A stretch of DNA of 64,000 nucleotides, from positions 835,778 to 899,777 of the forward strand of contig JAJAGP010000084.1 in assembly GCA_025084515.1 (NCBI GenBank), written 5' to 3'. The number at the start of each line of letters is the position of its first letter. Positions within the stretch are counted from its first letter, which is position 1. The stretch is from Ancistrus triradiatus (lineage: Eukaryota > Chordata > Actinopteri > Siluriformes > Loricariidae). Both the position numbers and the translations under genes were made by a program. Below, piece by piece: positions 13,301 through 27,000 of this stretch. The notes beneath the pieces were generated by a model. The model was not told the origin of the DNA. It made no database searches and worked only from the letters and a program-made list of their open reading frames with translations.

Positions 13301-16300
13301 TATGATTTTGATTTTTCCAAGAAAAATGTATTTTTCTTTCACTGAAGGACGTAATCGAAGGCTGGGACTGACTGGCAGACCATGCCGGAGAATTGGTGTA
13401 TTGGGGACCTCTAAGCTGTACGTCATCCGCAACACAATCTTTGCCTTTACACCTCAGGTACTATATTCACTAGGAAACAGATCAATGCTTTCCTGCCGTG
13501 GTTAAGAACACTCAAATTTTTGTTTTGGTATTGTAAGTCTGTCTGAGATGAACCTGTGGGTAAGATTAATTTATTGGTGAAAGTATTAAATATTTCAGTA
13601 TTGCTCTGTTTTTTTAAAGTGTTTATATGTCTGCTTTTGTTTTTGTCTCTTCTGCCAGTTCATCGATCACCAGCAGTTTTATTTGGCCCTCGATAACAGG
13701 ATGATTGTGGAGATGCTGCGTACTGATCTGTCCTACTTGTCCTCTCACTGGAGGAAGACCGGCCGACCAACTGTTACCTTCCCTGTGTCCCAGACCATGC
13801 TCAGTAAGTGGGGCTTACATTCACAGCACGATAACTGGAGTTATTATACACAGCTTCATTCAGGGGTTAGCAAGCATTTTACTGAGTAATTTACTTCAGT
13901 GTTTGGGTAATTACTCAAAAAGTAATCCATTACAAATAAGTTCTTTCAAAATGTAACATGGAGTACTTAAGCCATAAGGCAAACCCCTTAATCGTTTTTC
14001 AAAGCAATTACATTTACATTTACAGCATTTAGCAGACACTCTTATCCAGAGCGACTTACAGTTGATACAATCTTACAATCCAAGCAATTGTGGGTTAAGG
14101 GTCTTGCTCAAGGACCCAACAGTGGCGGCTTGGCAGAGGTGGGATATGAACCCTGGACTTCTGGTCCAGAGTACAGTACCTTACCCACTAGGCTAGCTTT
14201 CTCTCGTCACTAGATGTGGCCAAATTTTGCAAATAAACACTAAAGAGCTAAAATATTGTATAAAGGAAGTTTGTTGTAAATGGTTTTGGAATAATTTATA
14301 TTTTTTACTTAGAAAAATAGTAGTGCAAGTATTGAGTTTTTATTAATCAGTAACTGTATTCTTGTTATGGATTTAAACTATTAAGTGTTACATTACTTTG
14401 TTACAGGCAAAAATAATTACAGTGGGGCAAGAAAGTATTTAGTCAGCCACTGATTGTGCAAGTTCTCCTACTTAGAACATTGAGAGAGGTCTGTAATTTT
14501 CATCATAGGTACACTTCAACTATGAGAGACAAAATGAGAAAAAAAATCCGGGAAATCACATTGTAGGATTTTTAAAGAATTTAATTGTAAATTATGGTGG
14601 AAAATAAGTATTTGGTCAATAACAAAAGTTCAGCTCAATACTTTTTAACATAACCTTTGTTGGCAATGACAGAGGTCAAACGTTTCCTGCAAGTCTATGC
14701 CAGGTATGCAGACACTAGCTGGTATTTTGGCCCATTCCTCCATGCAGATCTCCTCTAGAGCAGTGATGTTTTGTGGCTGTTGCTGGGCAACACGTACTTT
14801 CAACTCCCTCCACAAATATTCTATGGGGTTGAGGTCTGGAGACTGGCTAGGCCACTCCAGGACCTTGAAATGCTTTTTATGGAGCCCCTCCTTCATTGCC
14901 CGAGTGGTGTGTTTGGGATCATTGTCATGTTGGAAGACCCAGCCATGTTCCATCTTCAATATTTTGGTTTTATCTGACCACATGATATTCTCCCAATCCT
15001 CTTCTGGATCATCCATATGCTCTCTGACAAACGTCAGACGGGCCTGGACATGTACTGGCTTAAGCAGGGGGCACGCCTGGCACTGCAGGATCTGAGTCCC
15101 TCTCTGCGTAGTGTGTTAATTATGGTAGCCTTGTTACTTTGTTCCCAGCTCTCTGCAGGTCATTCATGAAGTCCCTCCGTGTAGTTCTGGGATTTTTGCT
15201 CACCGTTCTCATGATCATTTTGACCCCACGGGATGAGATCTTGTGTGGGGCCCCAGATCAAGGGAGATTATCAATGGTCTTGTATGTCTTCCATTTTCTT
15301 ACAATTGCTCCCACAGTTGATTTATTCACACCAACCTGCTTGCCTATTGTAGATTCACTCTTCCCAGCCTGCTACAGGTCTAAAATTTTCTTCCTGGTGT
15401 TCTTCGACAGCTCTTTGGTCTTGGCCATGGTTGAGTTTGGAGTCTGAATGTTTGAGGCTGTGGACAGGTGTCTTTTATACAGATAACGAGGTCAAACAGG
15501 TGCCATTAATACAGGTAACAAGTGGAGGACAGAAGAGCTTCTTAAAGAAGGAGTTACAGGTCTGTGAGAGCCAGAAATCTTGCTTGTTTGTGGGTGACCA
15601 AATACTTATTTTCCACCATGATTTACAATTAAATACTTAAAAAATCCTACAATGTGATTTCCTGGATTTTTTTTCTCATTTTGTCTCTCATAGTTGAAGT
15701 GTACCTATGATGAAATTTACAGACCTCTCTCATCTTTCTAAGTCGGAGAAACTTGCACAATCAGTGGCTGACTAAATACTTTTTTGCCCCACTGTAGATA
15801 GCTGTAATGCATTACATTGTACCACATTATCACCAATACTGGTTTACTTTCTATTTAGCTAATAAAAAAGGTCACTTGGTAAATAATTATCTATTATATT
15901 TATTTGGTAAATGTCTTATCTAGACACTACACTAAACACTTTATACTGAACACTGTACTAGTACATTGGTACCTCGGATCTCGACCACCTCGGAACTCGT
16001 TGAATTTGGTTTGTGTTCAGATTTTACAGTTAAAGTGTATTATAGTACAACTTTATGAACAGCCATTGAACAAGCTTAATAAATGTAAAAGTCATTAAAA
16101 TGTACTCAGGTTGTTAAAATGAGTGTGTCAAAGAATTTTTTTTAATGGCGCATCACTAAATAGGTACAGAGAGTTAAGCAACCTTAAGACTTTCAGTCTT
16201 GTTAGTTGTTTTTTGTGGGTTTTTTTTTATATTCATATGTATTTGTTTTCATTTAAAAAGATATTAAGATGTTGAAGTGTTATGATCGTGTTTTCAGCTG

Positions 16301-19300
16301 AGGACCACACAAACCTGGATCCTGCAGTGCTGGCCACTCTGAAGAAACTTCAGGATGGATACTATGGAGGAGCAAGGTAGAGCAATGCTATGAAAACTTA
16401 AATCATATTTCCTCTGAGGTTTGTTTGTGATCCATCCTTCCCTTCGTTAGGATACAGACTGGAAAATTGTCTGAATTCTTGACCACGTCCTGTTTTGCTC
16501 ACCTGAGCTTCCTGGATGGCGGCAAGCAAAGCTCCAGCAGTTTGGGCTGGGATGGGGACGAGGACGAGGACGAGGAAAACGTTTGCAACCGGACCCTGCA
16601 AAATATCAGCTTTAATGATGGTAAGGGGGAAGAACCACAAGACACAGCACTACTAGGCTGCCCACACGCAGTTAAGTAGTTTATTCTAAAACGATTCTTA
16701 ATTACTTGTGCTCACTGAAAGCCAATTAGCGATAATTCCAAAAACAAAACCAGTTAAATACAGCTCCTAATATACTTACTTGTTAGCTTGTATAAATGTT
16801 TAAGATCTGGCCATAATTAAGCAGTAATAAGAACAAGAATAAAAAGGCCTTGTGCCTATGACCACAGTACACTCGTGCCAATATTTCACATTAAAGCACC
16901 ACCTCAAGTGTATTATTGTGGTTATACCACAGTTCTGTTATCACCATTTATTGTTAGATTTTAAGGTAAAGAGGACAGACAAAGGATTTGTTCATCACCC
17001 TTTCGCGAGGTAAAATAGTTCCATTCTACTGTGCACCCCGCTCCTATACCCTTCAGTCATAATAGTTCGAGGAAAAGAATTTCCCATTATACAGACTGGT
17101 AAAGTTTAATTTATTAAAGAGAAAGTTTATTTACATTCAGCAAATAAAATGGGTCGGATTTATAAGGCAGGCTGTTACTGAGATCCACTATTCTACTGAC
17201 TGAAGCAAATCTGAGTGAGATCCCGGTGTTATAACGGAAGTCTAGGCTCCCGTTTGATTAGTGATTATATATTTGTATGATGTTTGTTGATAATGTTAAT
17301 ATCATCAGTCTAATAGAGTAATAGAGCATCAGCAGCGTCTCTGGGTTAAGAGCTGGACTTAACATAGCTGTCAGATGAATGAACCTCTGATCAGAGGTGT
17401 TTATTGAAAGACGGCGAGTTTAACTCCAGCAAACGACGTCTTTGTGAGTGATGAAGCTGATTCAGTTATTTTTGTTGATGGAACTAATACTGATCTTCAG
17501 TGGTGTTGCTCTTCAGTCGAGCTGTGAACCCATTAAGAGCCCGTTGATTTACAGTAGTGACTTCGTGTCGCTTTTCCAGTGCTTCCAAATCCTAAAGGTG
17601 GTAAACTTTTGGCTCAGGTTGGCTTAATAGCTTCACCTGCCAAATAAAATTTTTTTCAAAACCTATAAACTAATTATAGCTCTCATTTTGGCAGTGTTTT
17701 ACTTTAACTGTAATTCTAACTTTGCTGCTTTTTAGGGTGGGCGTCATTGCTAGGTTACGTGTGTATGTCGCAGAGTAATACTTGTGCTATTATCGGCAAG
17801 AAGTTCTCTCAGCCAATCAGATTGCAGGGTCAGAACTAACTGTGGAATAATTGGACATAATGCTTTGAAAAATTATTCGTAACCAAGTGCTGAATACACT
17901 CATGCAATCTTAAATGAGTGCGGTAGAACAATTTACTGTGGTAGCCTAGAGGTGAAGGTACTGGACTATGGACCAGAAGGTCCAGGGTTCAAATCCCACC
18001 TCTGCCAGGCTGCCACTGTTGGGTCCTTGAGCAAGGCCCTTAACCCACAGTTGCTTGCATTGTAAGGTTGTAACAATTGTAAGTCGCTCTGGATAAGGGC
18101 ATCTGCTAAATGCTGTAAATGTAATTTAAAGTAGACACATTGTAAGGTTATTCATAAAATACAATATGATAAAGCACCCCAACAATCCTTTTAAATTAGT
18201 CAAAAAAAATAGTCCAACAGTCAAAAATTGCTCCACTGTACTAGAGCTTATATTGCATGCAGAATCCTCACCTTCTCACTATTAGAAATGCACGAAATTT
18301 CAGCCACCAAAATTGGCACTCTAGGTTTTTGTCCGAAAGAGAAAAAATGAACTGTGTATTTTTTACCATAATGGTTAATATCAGTCTAGGCCAGAAGCAA
18401 CTGCAGAAGATGAACAAGCAGAGCTCAGGGAACAGGCTGAACTTCAAGGGAAAAGGCTTGAACTTGAACCTGTGGAAACAAATGGTATCCATTTGGTAGT
18501 GAATGACATCATCAGCACACTCTATATTGCTGGAAGTGTAGCTGGCAGGCATGAGAGTTAATGTAAAATCACAGGTTCAATTCTTAACACTTATCATTTT
18601 AATGGTAATAAATGGAAAGTAAGTAAAAATGCTGTTTGATTCACTGTTCTTTTAGTCTGAGCAACAGCAAATCAACAGCAAAAATGTATACATTTTAGAT
18701 TTTACTAGTATTTGGCACTAATATAAAGAAATGGACCTTGTCAGTTTTTTGGTATTTAAAAAAAAAAGTCTGTTTTCCATGAGTTGTATCATTTCCATTA
18801 AAACACATGCCCAATTGACACAGGTGGATTTGTTCTACACCTCAGAAACTTGTTTAAGTTAATAAATTTGTAGCTATTAAGTTTGCAGCCGTAACCCGTT
18901 TCATGGTTTACCTTGGTATGAAAATGGATGGTTATCATACTTTGTACGTCTACTTATTACCGGTATTGGGTGGAAAACGCAAGTGAACAGAGAATCTCAC
19001 CTGCGGATACTGATGCGTGAAAGGAGACGATACATTTTCGCTCATCTACAAGAGCATCATCCCTCTGTGCAGATCAAAGCATATGTCACATTAATACCTT
19101 TAATTGTTAGCCAAAAAGTTTGAACGTCTAAACATTAGGCTATAAAATGAGCAATCGAAACCTGTTTCCTCATCCATAGTCCACTCGGCAAGCACCGTCA
19201 CAAGCACAAGAACTGCATGCTGTCATTACAGAAAAAAGCAGAACATACCAAATCCTGATGCATTCTGAAATGTGTATTCTTTTCAAACATTCTGCTGTTT

Positions 19301-21016
19301 ACTGAAATTTCTATGCTGATTATATGACTTTTAATGAAAAACATTGTATCCAAGTTTAGAAAAATCCAAAATAGACATATTTTCAGTAGTGGTCTAAAGA
19401 CTTTTGACCCTCACTGTATCTTGTACGCATGAACAGATGATGATCATTTAGCAACACAATAGGCACTCTCCCTGTCTTTCTCTGTTTCTCTCTAAGACTC
19501 CGATGATCTGACTCAGTATTTGGATCAACTCTTGGCTACATCAGTGCCTCAGCGAGGGGTAAGAGCAGTGAGCAAGGCTACCGGACTCAGCCGCTTCAAG
19601 GCTGCAGCCAGTCAGACCAGAGAGATGGTATCTCTAGTGAACAAGGCTAAAGAGCTCCAACTGCATAGTAAGCATTGATCTTATATTTATGTATATTGCT
19701 GGGTTAATTCCAAAAAGGGCACTTATAGGAAAACTGGTTTGATGTGGCACTGGGAAAACAATATATATATTACAAGGCCTGTCATATCAGTCTTTAATAT
19801 TCATGTTGTTTTTTCAGATGTACAGTTGTATCTGCCCACTAAACTCTTCCGATTCCCTCAACCATCCCTTAATATAAAAGACTTTGCTGAACCAGAACCA
19901 GGCCTGGTATGTGTGTAATTACTCATAAAATTAGCAGATGTGCATAAAAGGTAGGCAGACTGGCTTCCTTCTGTTTTGTCCTTTACTTTAGGGTCCAGCA
20001 ATATTCACCTCGTCAGATACTGATCTCCCCCGTGCTGCTGATGGAGCTATAGACTACATGGCTCTGACCCAGTTACTCAAAGATAAAGAGAGTATTCAGG
20101 ACCAGGCAGACATCCTGTACATCCTCTTCAAAGACAAGTTAGCCATCACCATTTACTTACATTTTTCTAAATTTATGCAGATTTATTTGTATGTGTGGAG
20201 CTTTTTTGTACAGGAATGCATATTTTGCTGTGTAGTATCTGCGTATCAAGTGTAAACCACCATGTTATGCATATAGTCAGTCAGGCTGCTGGTGTCTAAA
20301 TTCTTTAGACATGGCCTGGAGTTACAAGGATATGTCGCTGACAGGTAACTGAAGCCTCTAGCATGTGTTGTCACATGAGTCACTTAGTAAAAGCCAATCA
20401 AGTTCATTCATTACTGTGAGCAACAAAAAAATAGAAATATTTGAACTATTTTGCCTTGTGGGGACATTTTGTTGGTCCTCATAAGGAAAATTATCATACT
20501 TCTCTTTTGAAAACCCAACAATGCCGAATATGCTTTAGGTTACTTAGGTTTAGGTGTACTCCCTGGAAAAAAATAGTCACCTTGTGTGTTAAATTCAGAC
20601 TCCTGCAGATGGCGTTGCACGAGGCTGATTGGGCTATAAATACCTGCAAGGTGCATGACAGCATTCATAGATTGAGAAGAGGTGGTACAGTTTCTTGTTC
20701 GTTGTGTGGGTCGCAAAGCAGTGATTGATAAAAAGGAATGATTGCAGTTGGGTGTGTCAAAGGCCATAGTGTGAAGGAAGCAGCTTAATTTGCATGTGTA
20801 CTGAAGTGTACAGTCATACAGGTTTACCAGCAGTGGCAAATATCCCAGTCTACAGGAAATCCTATGACATGCTAGTAAAAGTGTGGGACCAAATGTCCCC
20901 ACAAGGATAGAAGATGGATCTCCATTAGGTTGCTGAGGTTAAGGTTAAGGTTAGGTGTAGGAGTAGCATTAATTAGCCTCAGTAATCTTTATGTCAAGTC
21001 CCCACCAGGATAGTTA

Positions 21017-21068
<52 letters not shown>

Positions 21069-24000
21069 GTTACAGGGGACTGGAGTGGGACACTCAGCTC
21101 TACGGTAAAGGTAGTACTGTGCACAGGCTGCTGACAGAGCTGTATGAAAAGGCAGGAGATCTACGCTGTTGGGGCCTCATCCGTGTGATCTGTGGAATGC
21201 TGCGCAAAAAAGTAGAGGAGCTCGACTGGGTGAGCGGGATACATGTGATCTTGAGGAATTGACTGTGCCTAGACAATTTTACTATATTATAGATTCATTA
21301 GTATTTTACAGTTTGGTAGCTTTAGGTTTGGATTGAGCAGTGATAACCTTTTTGCTTCAATATGCAGGATATTATGCATAATTACTGGCCGCTGTCATAT
21401 ATGTGTCATCCATGCTTGTGTGTGGTTGCAGGCCTGCTCAGATTTGCTGGCACATCAGAAGCACTTAACAGTGGGCTTACCTCCAGAGCCCAGGGAGAAG
21501 ACCATCACTGCGTGAGTTAGCTCTTAATGGTGTTTTGTCAGATTTGAGTAAATGCTTATACACTTTTTTGTTAGTCAATTTTCTAGAGGACAGGTTCATT
21601 ATGTTTGAAATTTTGATATTCAAACATAACATGAGGAAGCTAAAAATGTCTGATTTATGATTTTCTACAGACCTATGCCACCTGACCAGCTGGCTAAACT
21701 GATTGATGAAGCAAGTGAGAACAACATAACGATCTCTATCCTCACCCAGGTTAGCCTTACAGAGAAACCATATATAAAACCATGTAGAGAAAATTTAGAG
21801 AATAAGCCCCAAAAAGAGAATATGAATGATTAGTGACTCGCTTTTAATGTTTTGCTAATCTTTGTGATCATATTTGGTTTATTGTTGTACGTGTATGTTT
21901 TGTGTGTGTCAGGAGATTATGGTTTACTTGGCAATGAACATCAGGACTCAGCCGGGCCTGTTCAGTGAGATGTTCAGGCTGAGAATTGGCCTTATCATAC
22001 AGGTCATGGCTACTGAACTGGCCCAGTCACTCAACTGTTCCGGTAATACACAACATACAAAATAAAACGTGTTCCTTGATATTGATACTGAACGAGATGA
22101 GCAGTAACTTCTCTGTTAGCCAATCTGAGTGCAGATTTTATTAGGAATGTAGAGTAAGGGCTGATTGATTCTGTTTGAATGGATTGTTGATATTCAATAA
22201 GGATAGAAAAGTTTAGTTTATAACTAACGTTACTTCAGACAGACGCTTTGGACTTTGGACAATATTTTCCAAGTCCACCTTACTTCGAGACAGAGGCAAG
22301 TCCAAATAAGTTCAAGACCAAGATCTTGACAGTGTTCTCGAGTACTACAACACTACCCTTAAACACAGGTTTGTCTGGCAGGACATCTTCCACCAAGAAA
22401 GTAGGTAGCCAGCAGCACCCAAGCCTCAGTGGAGTGGCGACTGGGTCTGTGTGCGTCTGTAATGCAGACCTGGCATGTTCCTACTTTGCATTACTGAATA
22501 TTTGTGGATAGTGTCCATTCTTGTAGATATAAAAAATGCAAAGTAGAATATAATTGAAAGTAAGTCTGTATGATGGACATTAATAGAATATAGCTTTTGT
22601 ATTGATAAATATTACAAAACACTTTCACTGTTATTAATTGCTTTGTACGGCTCATGTAGGTTTTTTGCAATATCAGTTTTCCAAAGGGAGTCAGTGCATC
22701 GTGCAATCCTAGCTGAAACCTGTTACAATAAAATATTTAGACTTGCATATCTAGACAAGATGTAGTATGATTTTGTGCCTGTTGTGATTTAAATGTGTGC
22801 ATTTGTAACCATGTCTTTCTATAACCATGTTTCAGATGAAGAGGCCACCGAAAGTCTGATGAATCTAAGTCCCTCTGAGTTGAAGAATCTGTTGCATCAC
22901 ATCCTCAGTGGCAAAGAATTTGGTGTGCAGAGAAATGGTTAGTTACTTCTTTTTCTTAATTTCCTACAATTTTTAAGTATGGTCAAAGTATGTCAACACC
23001 CCATCTAATTAGCGGTCTTTGCTTTTTAGCCACACTTCCAGCTAACAGGTTCATAATTAAGCGATAGAACATGAGGGAGTGTGTTATCACAGATAACATA
23101 ACACCGTGCTGAAGGCAAGTGCTGTAGATAATCACAGCCGTGATGTTTTTTGCGATAACACACAACCTTAAGTGTTCTATTGCTGTTCTACAACAGTTGC
23201 ATTTCCAACAGTATAACGAAACAAAATAAATTGAAGCCCCGAATTTCATACTGCATGTGTTTTAATACTGACAGAATCTTCTGCCAAAAAGTCAGTCCAC
23301 AACCCTGCCTTAACATAGTATCTTTCAAAAGGCATAAGGTTTATGTAACACCACCAAGTAACGTTAGTTTGAAATGCAAAGTGCAAATAAGAAAAGATGA
23401 CAGGAAAAATGACTAAAATTAAGAATAAATTCATTAAGAATTAGATGATAGACTTTAGATAATTATTATGGTTATTGAGTTTAACATTTAATAACTTGGC
23501 AACACGTCAGCGTAGTGATACCATTTCAGTGTGAAAAAGCCATGCTGTTATCACAAATATCATCATGGTGAGAACTCTTCTCAACCAGATTACAAGTTCG
23601 GAACTATCGTATTTTTCGGACCATAAGGCACACTTAAAATCCTCTAATGTATGAATTAATTCTGGTTGTGCTTTCTGACCTAGAACCGATTGTAGATGGT
23701 ACACGGCGCTCATAAATCTGTCAAAATGTTTTAGCACGGCCTTGGTAAGTTACGAAGCGTACGGCCACCGTAGTGCGCAGCATCGCGGAGTAATACGATA
23801 TGTGCTTCAGCATTAGGGTACGTGCATTCATTCATTCATTTTCGAAGCGGATTTCAAACACAACGCTATCAGTCACGCAGTACAACATGGACATAGAGCA
23901 GCTGCGAGAGAATTCAACATTAACGAATCAATGGTACGGAAGTGGAGGAAGCAAGAAGACGCCCTGCGCCAGGTAAAGACCAAACTGAGCTTCCGAGGGA

Positions 24001-27000
24001 ACTTAAGAGTTTCGTTTCATTTAATGCGCCTTATAACCCGGTGCGCTTTATGTATGAAAATATACCCGTTAGCAGCCGATCATTGATATTGCGTCTTATA
24101 ATCCGGTGCGCTTTATAGTCCGAAAAATATGGTAACTGTTGTATAATTTGAAGCTTGTAGGCATGGAATCCCTTTAGACAAACAGTGGTGATAGAATGGC
24201 TTGTACTGAACACCCAAGTGACATTCAAAAGTACACATTTATATATTTTCACCTCCCCAGCATGTCAGCTTGTTCTTTAAAAGGTCAACTACCTCATTTT
24301 AAAGGGTAAAAGCACCAAATACCAGATGCTTTGGATTGAGTATGGTTGCAGAGGAGAAGAGCAGGTTTGTTACCCATCTGAAAAGCTTCTGAACAGCTGT
24401 AAGTTAAATTAATTGTAAATGAATTCTGTGTACAGTAACTATGGGTGTCTCGATTCGATCCATGCCATTGGTATTGTCCAGATATTGGTCCTGTATGCTG
24501 AATTGGTTATTGAAGGGAAGAAAAAAATCCAATATGCACAGCATGACACTTGATAACAAGTGACATGCTGTGCATATTGGATTTTTTTTCTGCCACTAGC
24601 AAAAAGTTGACATCATGGTGCATTGTGAGTCGGGACAGGGCGCCATTTTCTCATGTTAATTTGTTACAGGAGGGAGGCACATTGAGTGGCGCAAGTGACG
24701 AGAAATTTTTCCCATATGCAGTAATATAAATTGAATTAATTCGTTCCAGACCCCCAGATAATCCACATCGTATCAGGCGTTATATTCCCTATTGTTCAGG
24801 TCATCCCCGATTTATGATGGGCTTATGTACTGACAAATCCGTCTATGTTGTGTGCTCAGTGGAGATGGGTGTGAGTCCTGCCATTTCTATCCGTGAGGTT
24901 GGCCACGTGGGCGCCACCAAAAGTGAGCGTGCCGGCATCAGCAAACTGAAGAGTGACATGAGGATGGTAAGTAACTGAACTGCTTATTAAAAAAGAAACA
25001 CATCTTCCAAGTTGCATTTGTTCATTATGTAATTAGCATTGACCCAAGGAAATGAAGCTGTTCACTGCTCTTGTGTGTACGTCGTGAGAATAAGATGTGT
25101 CTCCGTTTGCAGCTGGAGGAGGCCAGATTGTCTTTGTCAGCTCAGAGTAAGGTGATCTGCCAAAGCTTGCCTGCTCCAATCTGGTTCATACAATGTTCAG
25201 GCTTTCTGTAATTTTTAATATTAGATGAGATCGCTGTACTAATCTCTGTCTTAAATAAAATGAAATCTAATATTTATAATAAGCATAATTTGCTGGTGTT
25301 GGTCAACATATGCTACACACTTTGGCACAATGAGTAATCCTCCATCTTTTACAAAACATGCTCCACTGTATTTACCTGTATTGACCAAGATATTTAGCTC
25401 ATGGTTGTCATGGCAGCTGCAGATGCTTGGTAGAGGGGTGATTGTTTGGTCCATCCAATCTAAACACTATCACTGAGTTGGAATTAACAGTGCTTTTTCC
25501 TACTGACAATGGGATCTTATGCTGTTTTCTCTTTTTATAGGCCTCTATCGACCTTGACTACATGGAGTCTAGTGTAAGAGCTTAATCTATTGATTTCCCA
25601 TTGATTTTACTGAGGTTTCTTAATTGTAGTGTTTATTTCTAAGTTCCTTAATTGTATTATTTACTGATTTCTAAATTTATTAAACTAAATTTGTTTCTTT
25701 TTTTAAAAACGAAAACTTCTTCCTACCCAGGACTGGCAAGCTGCCTGGGGCACGCTTATGCCTAGGCCCTGTGATTTTCAGGACAAGGCTCCAGAGCCCA
25801 GTGGCCCTGAATAGAAGTAATGATAAAAAAACAATCAAGCAAACAAAAAACACTCAGAACTTTTCTTTTTAGCTTGAACTTGATTTTTTTTTTCTCAATT
25901 TAACCACTGAGTAGATTAATAGCATGGGATTGATGGTTCAGCCTTGTATCCGTCAGTTGCCGTCTTACTGATGCATGTATTCTCACTTGTGACCACCAGA
26001 AGCGCCGTCTCATTTCATATGAATCATTTGATTGCTCTATGACTATGCCCGTGGCTTCAGACAGCCGACAGGGCCAGTGGTTGCGCAGGAGGAGACTGGA
26101 TGGGGCCCTCAACAGAGTTCCAGTGGGTTTCTATCAGAAAGTCTGGAAGATTCTTCAGAAGGTTAGAAGAATTTATCCACAATATGAGCACTCCATATGT
26201 AATAGCGACTGAATTCTGAGTGCAGTCAAACCCTGGTATCCAAACTCTTGGCATCTGAATTCCTGATAAAACATGAGGTGTTTAATCCCCCTCCCCGTTA
26301 TCCAACCATTAATCCACTATTATGAAAGACGAGCTGGGAATGAGACCCAGTCTTTAACACATCCCACCTCTTCGTTCATTCGTTTTCTTATTTGCTTAAT
26401 CAGATACTTTATCATTTTAACAGTCAATGTAACAATACCGATTTTTGTTTCGTTTTTGGTCTGCTCCCGTAAAATAGAATCATTTGATGTACAGCTTGTT
26501 ATGTCTGTGTTTATTTAAAAAACCCTTTTCTATCACCTTTTATCACATTTTGGCTTTTCCACCTTGTTCTAGAGTAAAACTGTTTTTGCGATATTTGGGT
26601 GAAGGGTATTGAAGATACCATAATGAGGTAGGGATTTTGCCATAAGAAATTATGTATAACCAAAAATTTGTCATCTCAGCCAATTCCCGGAAAGAGGTAC
26701 ATTCGGATAATAGGGTTTGACTGTACTTTTAATAAGTTTTTCATTTAATGTTGTAAGAATGTGGAAAAATGCAACCTGTTCATTTCTTTCCAACAGTGTC
26801 ATGGGCTGTCCATTGAAGGCTTTGTGCTCCCATCATCAACTACAAGAGAGGTTTGACCCTAAAGTTGCTTTTGTAATAAAATAGAAACAGTGCTTGGAAA
26901 TTTTCTGAGGACCTGGTTTCATCCTGGGTGGGGTTTGCACTGTGAGGGTCTTGTGGTGCCCCTGCAACCCTTACCACAATAAGCAGGGGTAAAATGGTAC

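Larger units (their letters stand above)
16622..19496 (+). other. phka2: phka intron containing a SINE and old Tc1 end
   Basis: This is the longest phka intron after the LINE-bearing one. Apart from the SINE at 17935-18125 and a Tc1 right end closing at 19416 (cttttgaccctcactg followed by TA), I see no gene. Small open frames near 18257-18552 show no family match. Confidence 0.5.

Noticed and set aside
17935..18125. A functional tRNA gene
   Set aside because: A and B boxes are present but no cloverleaf closes, and copies of the same unit are dispersed through the window; it is a SINE.
20026..20255. Extension of the phka exon past 20137
   Set aside because: The open frame continues into the intron, but the donor at 20138 joins in phase to the exon at 21076 and restores the conserved sequence.
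20900..21070. CRISPR-like or regulatory array
   Set aside because: It is a simple TG microsatellite next to a dispersed fish repeat, with no spacers.
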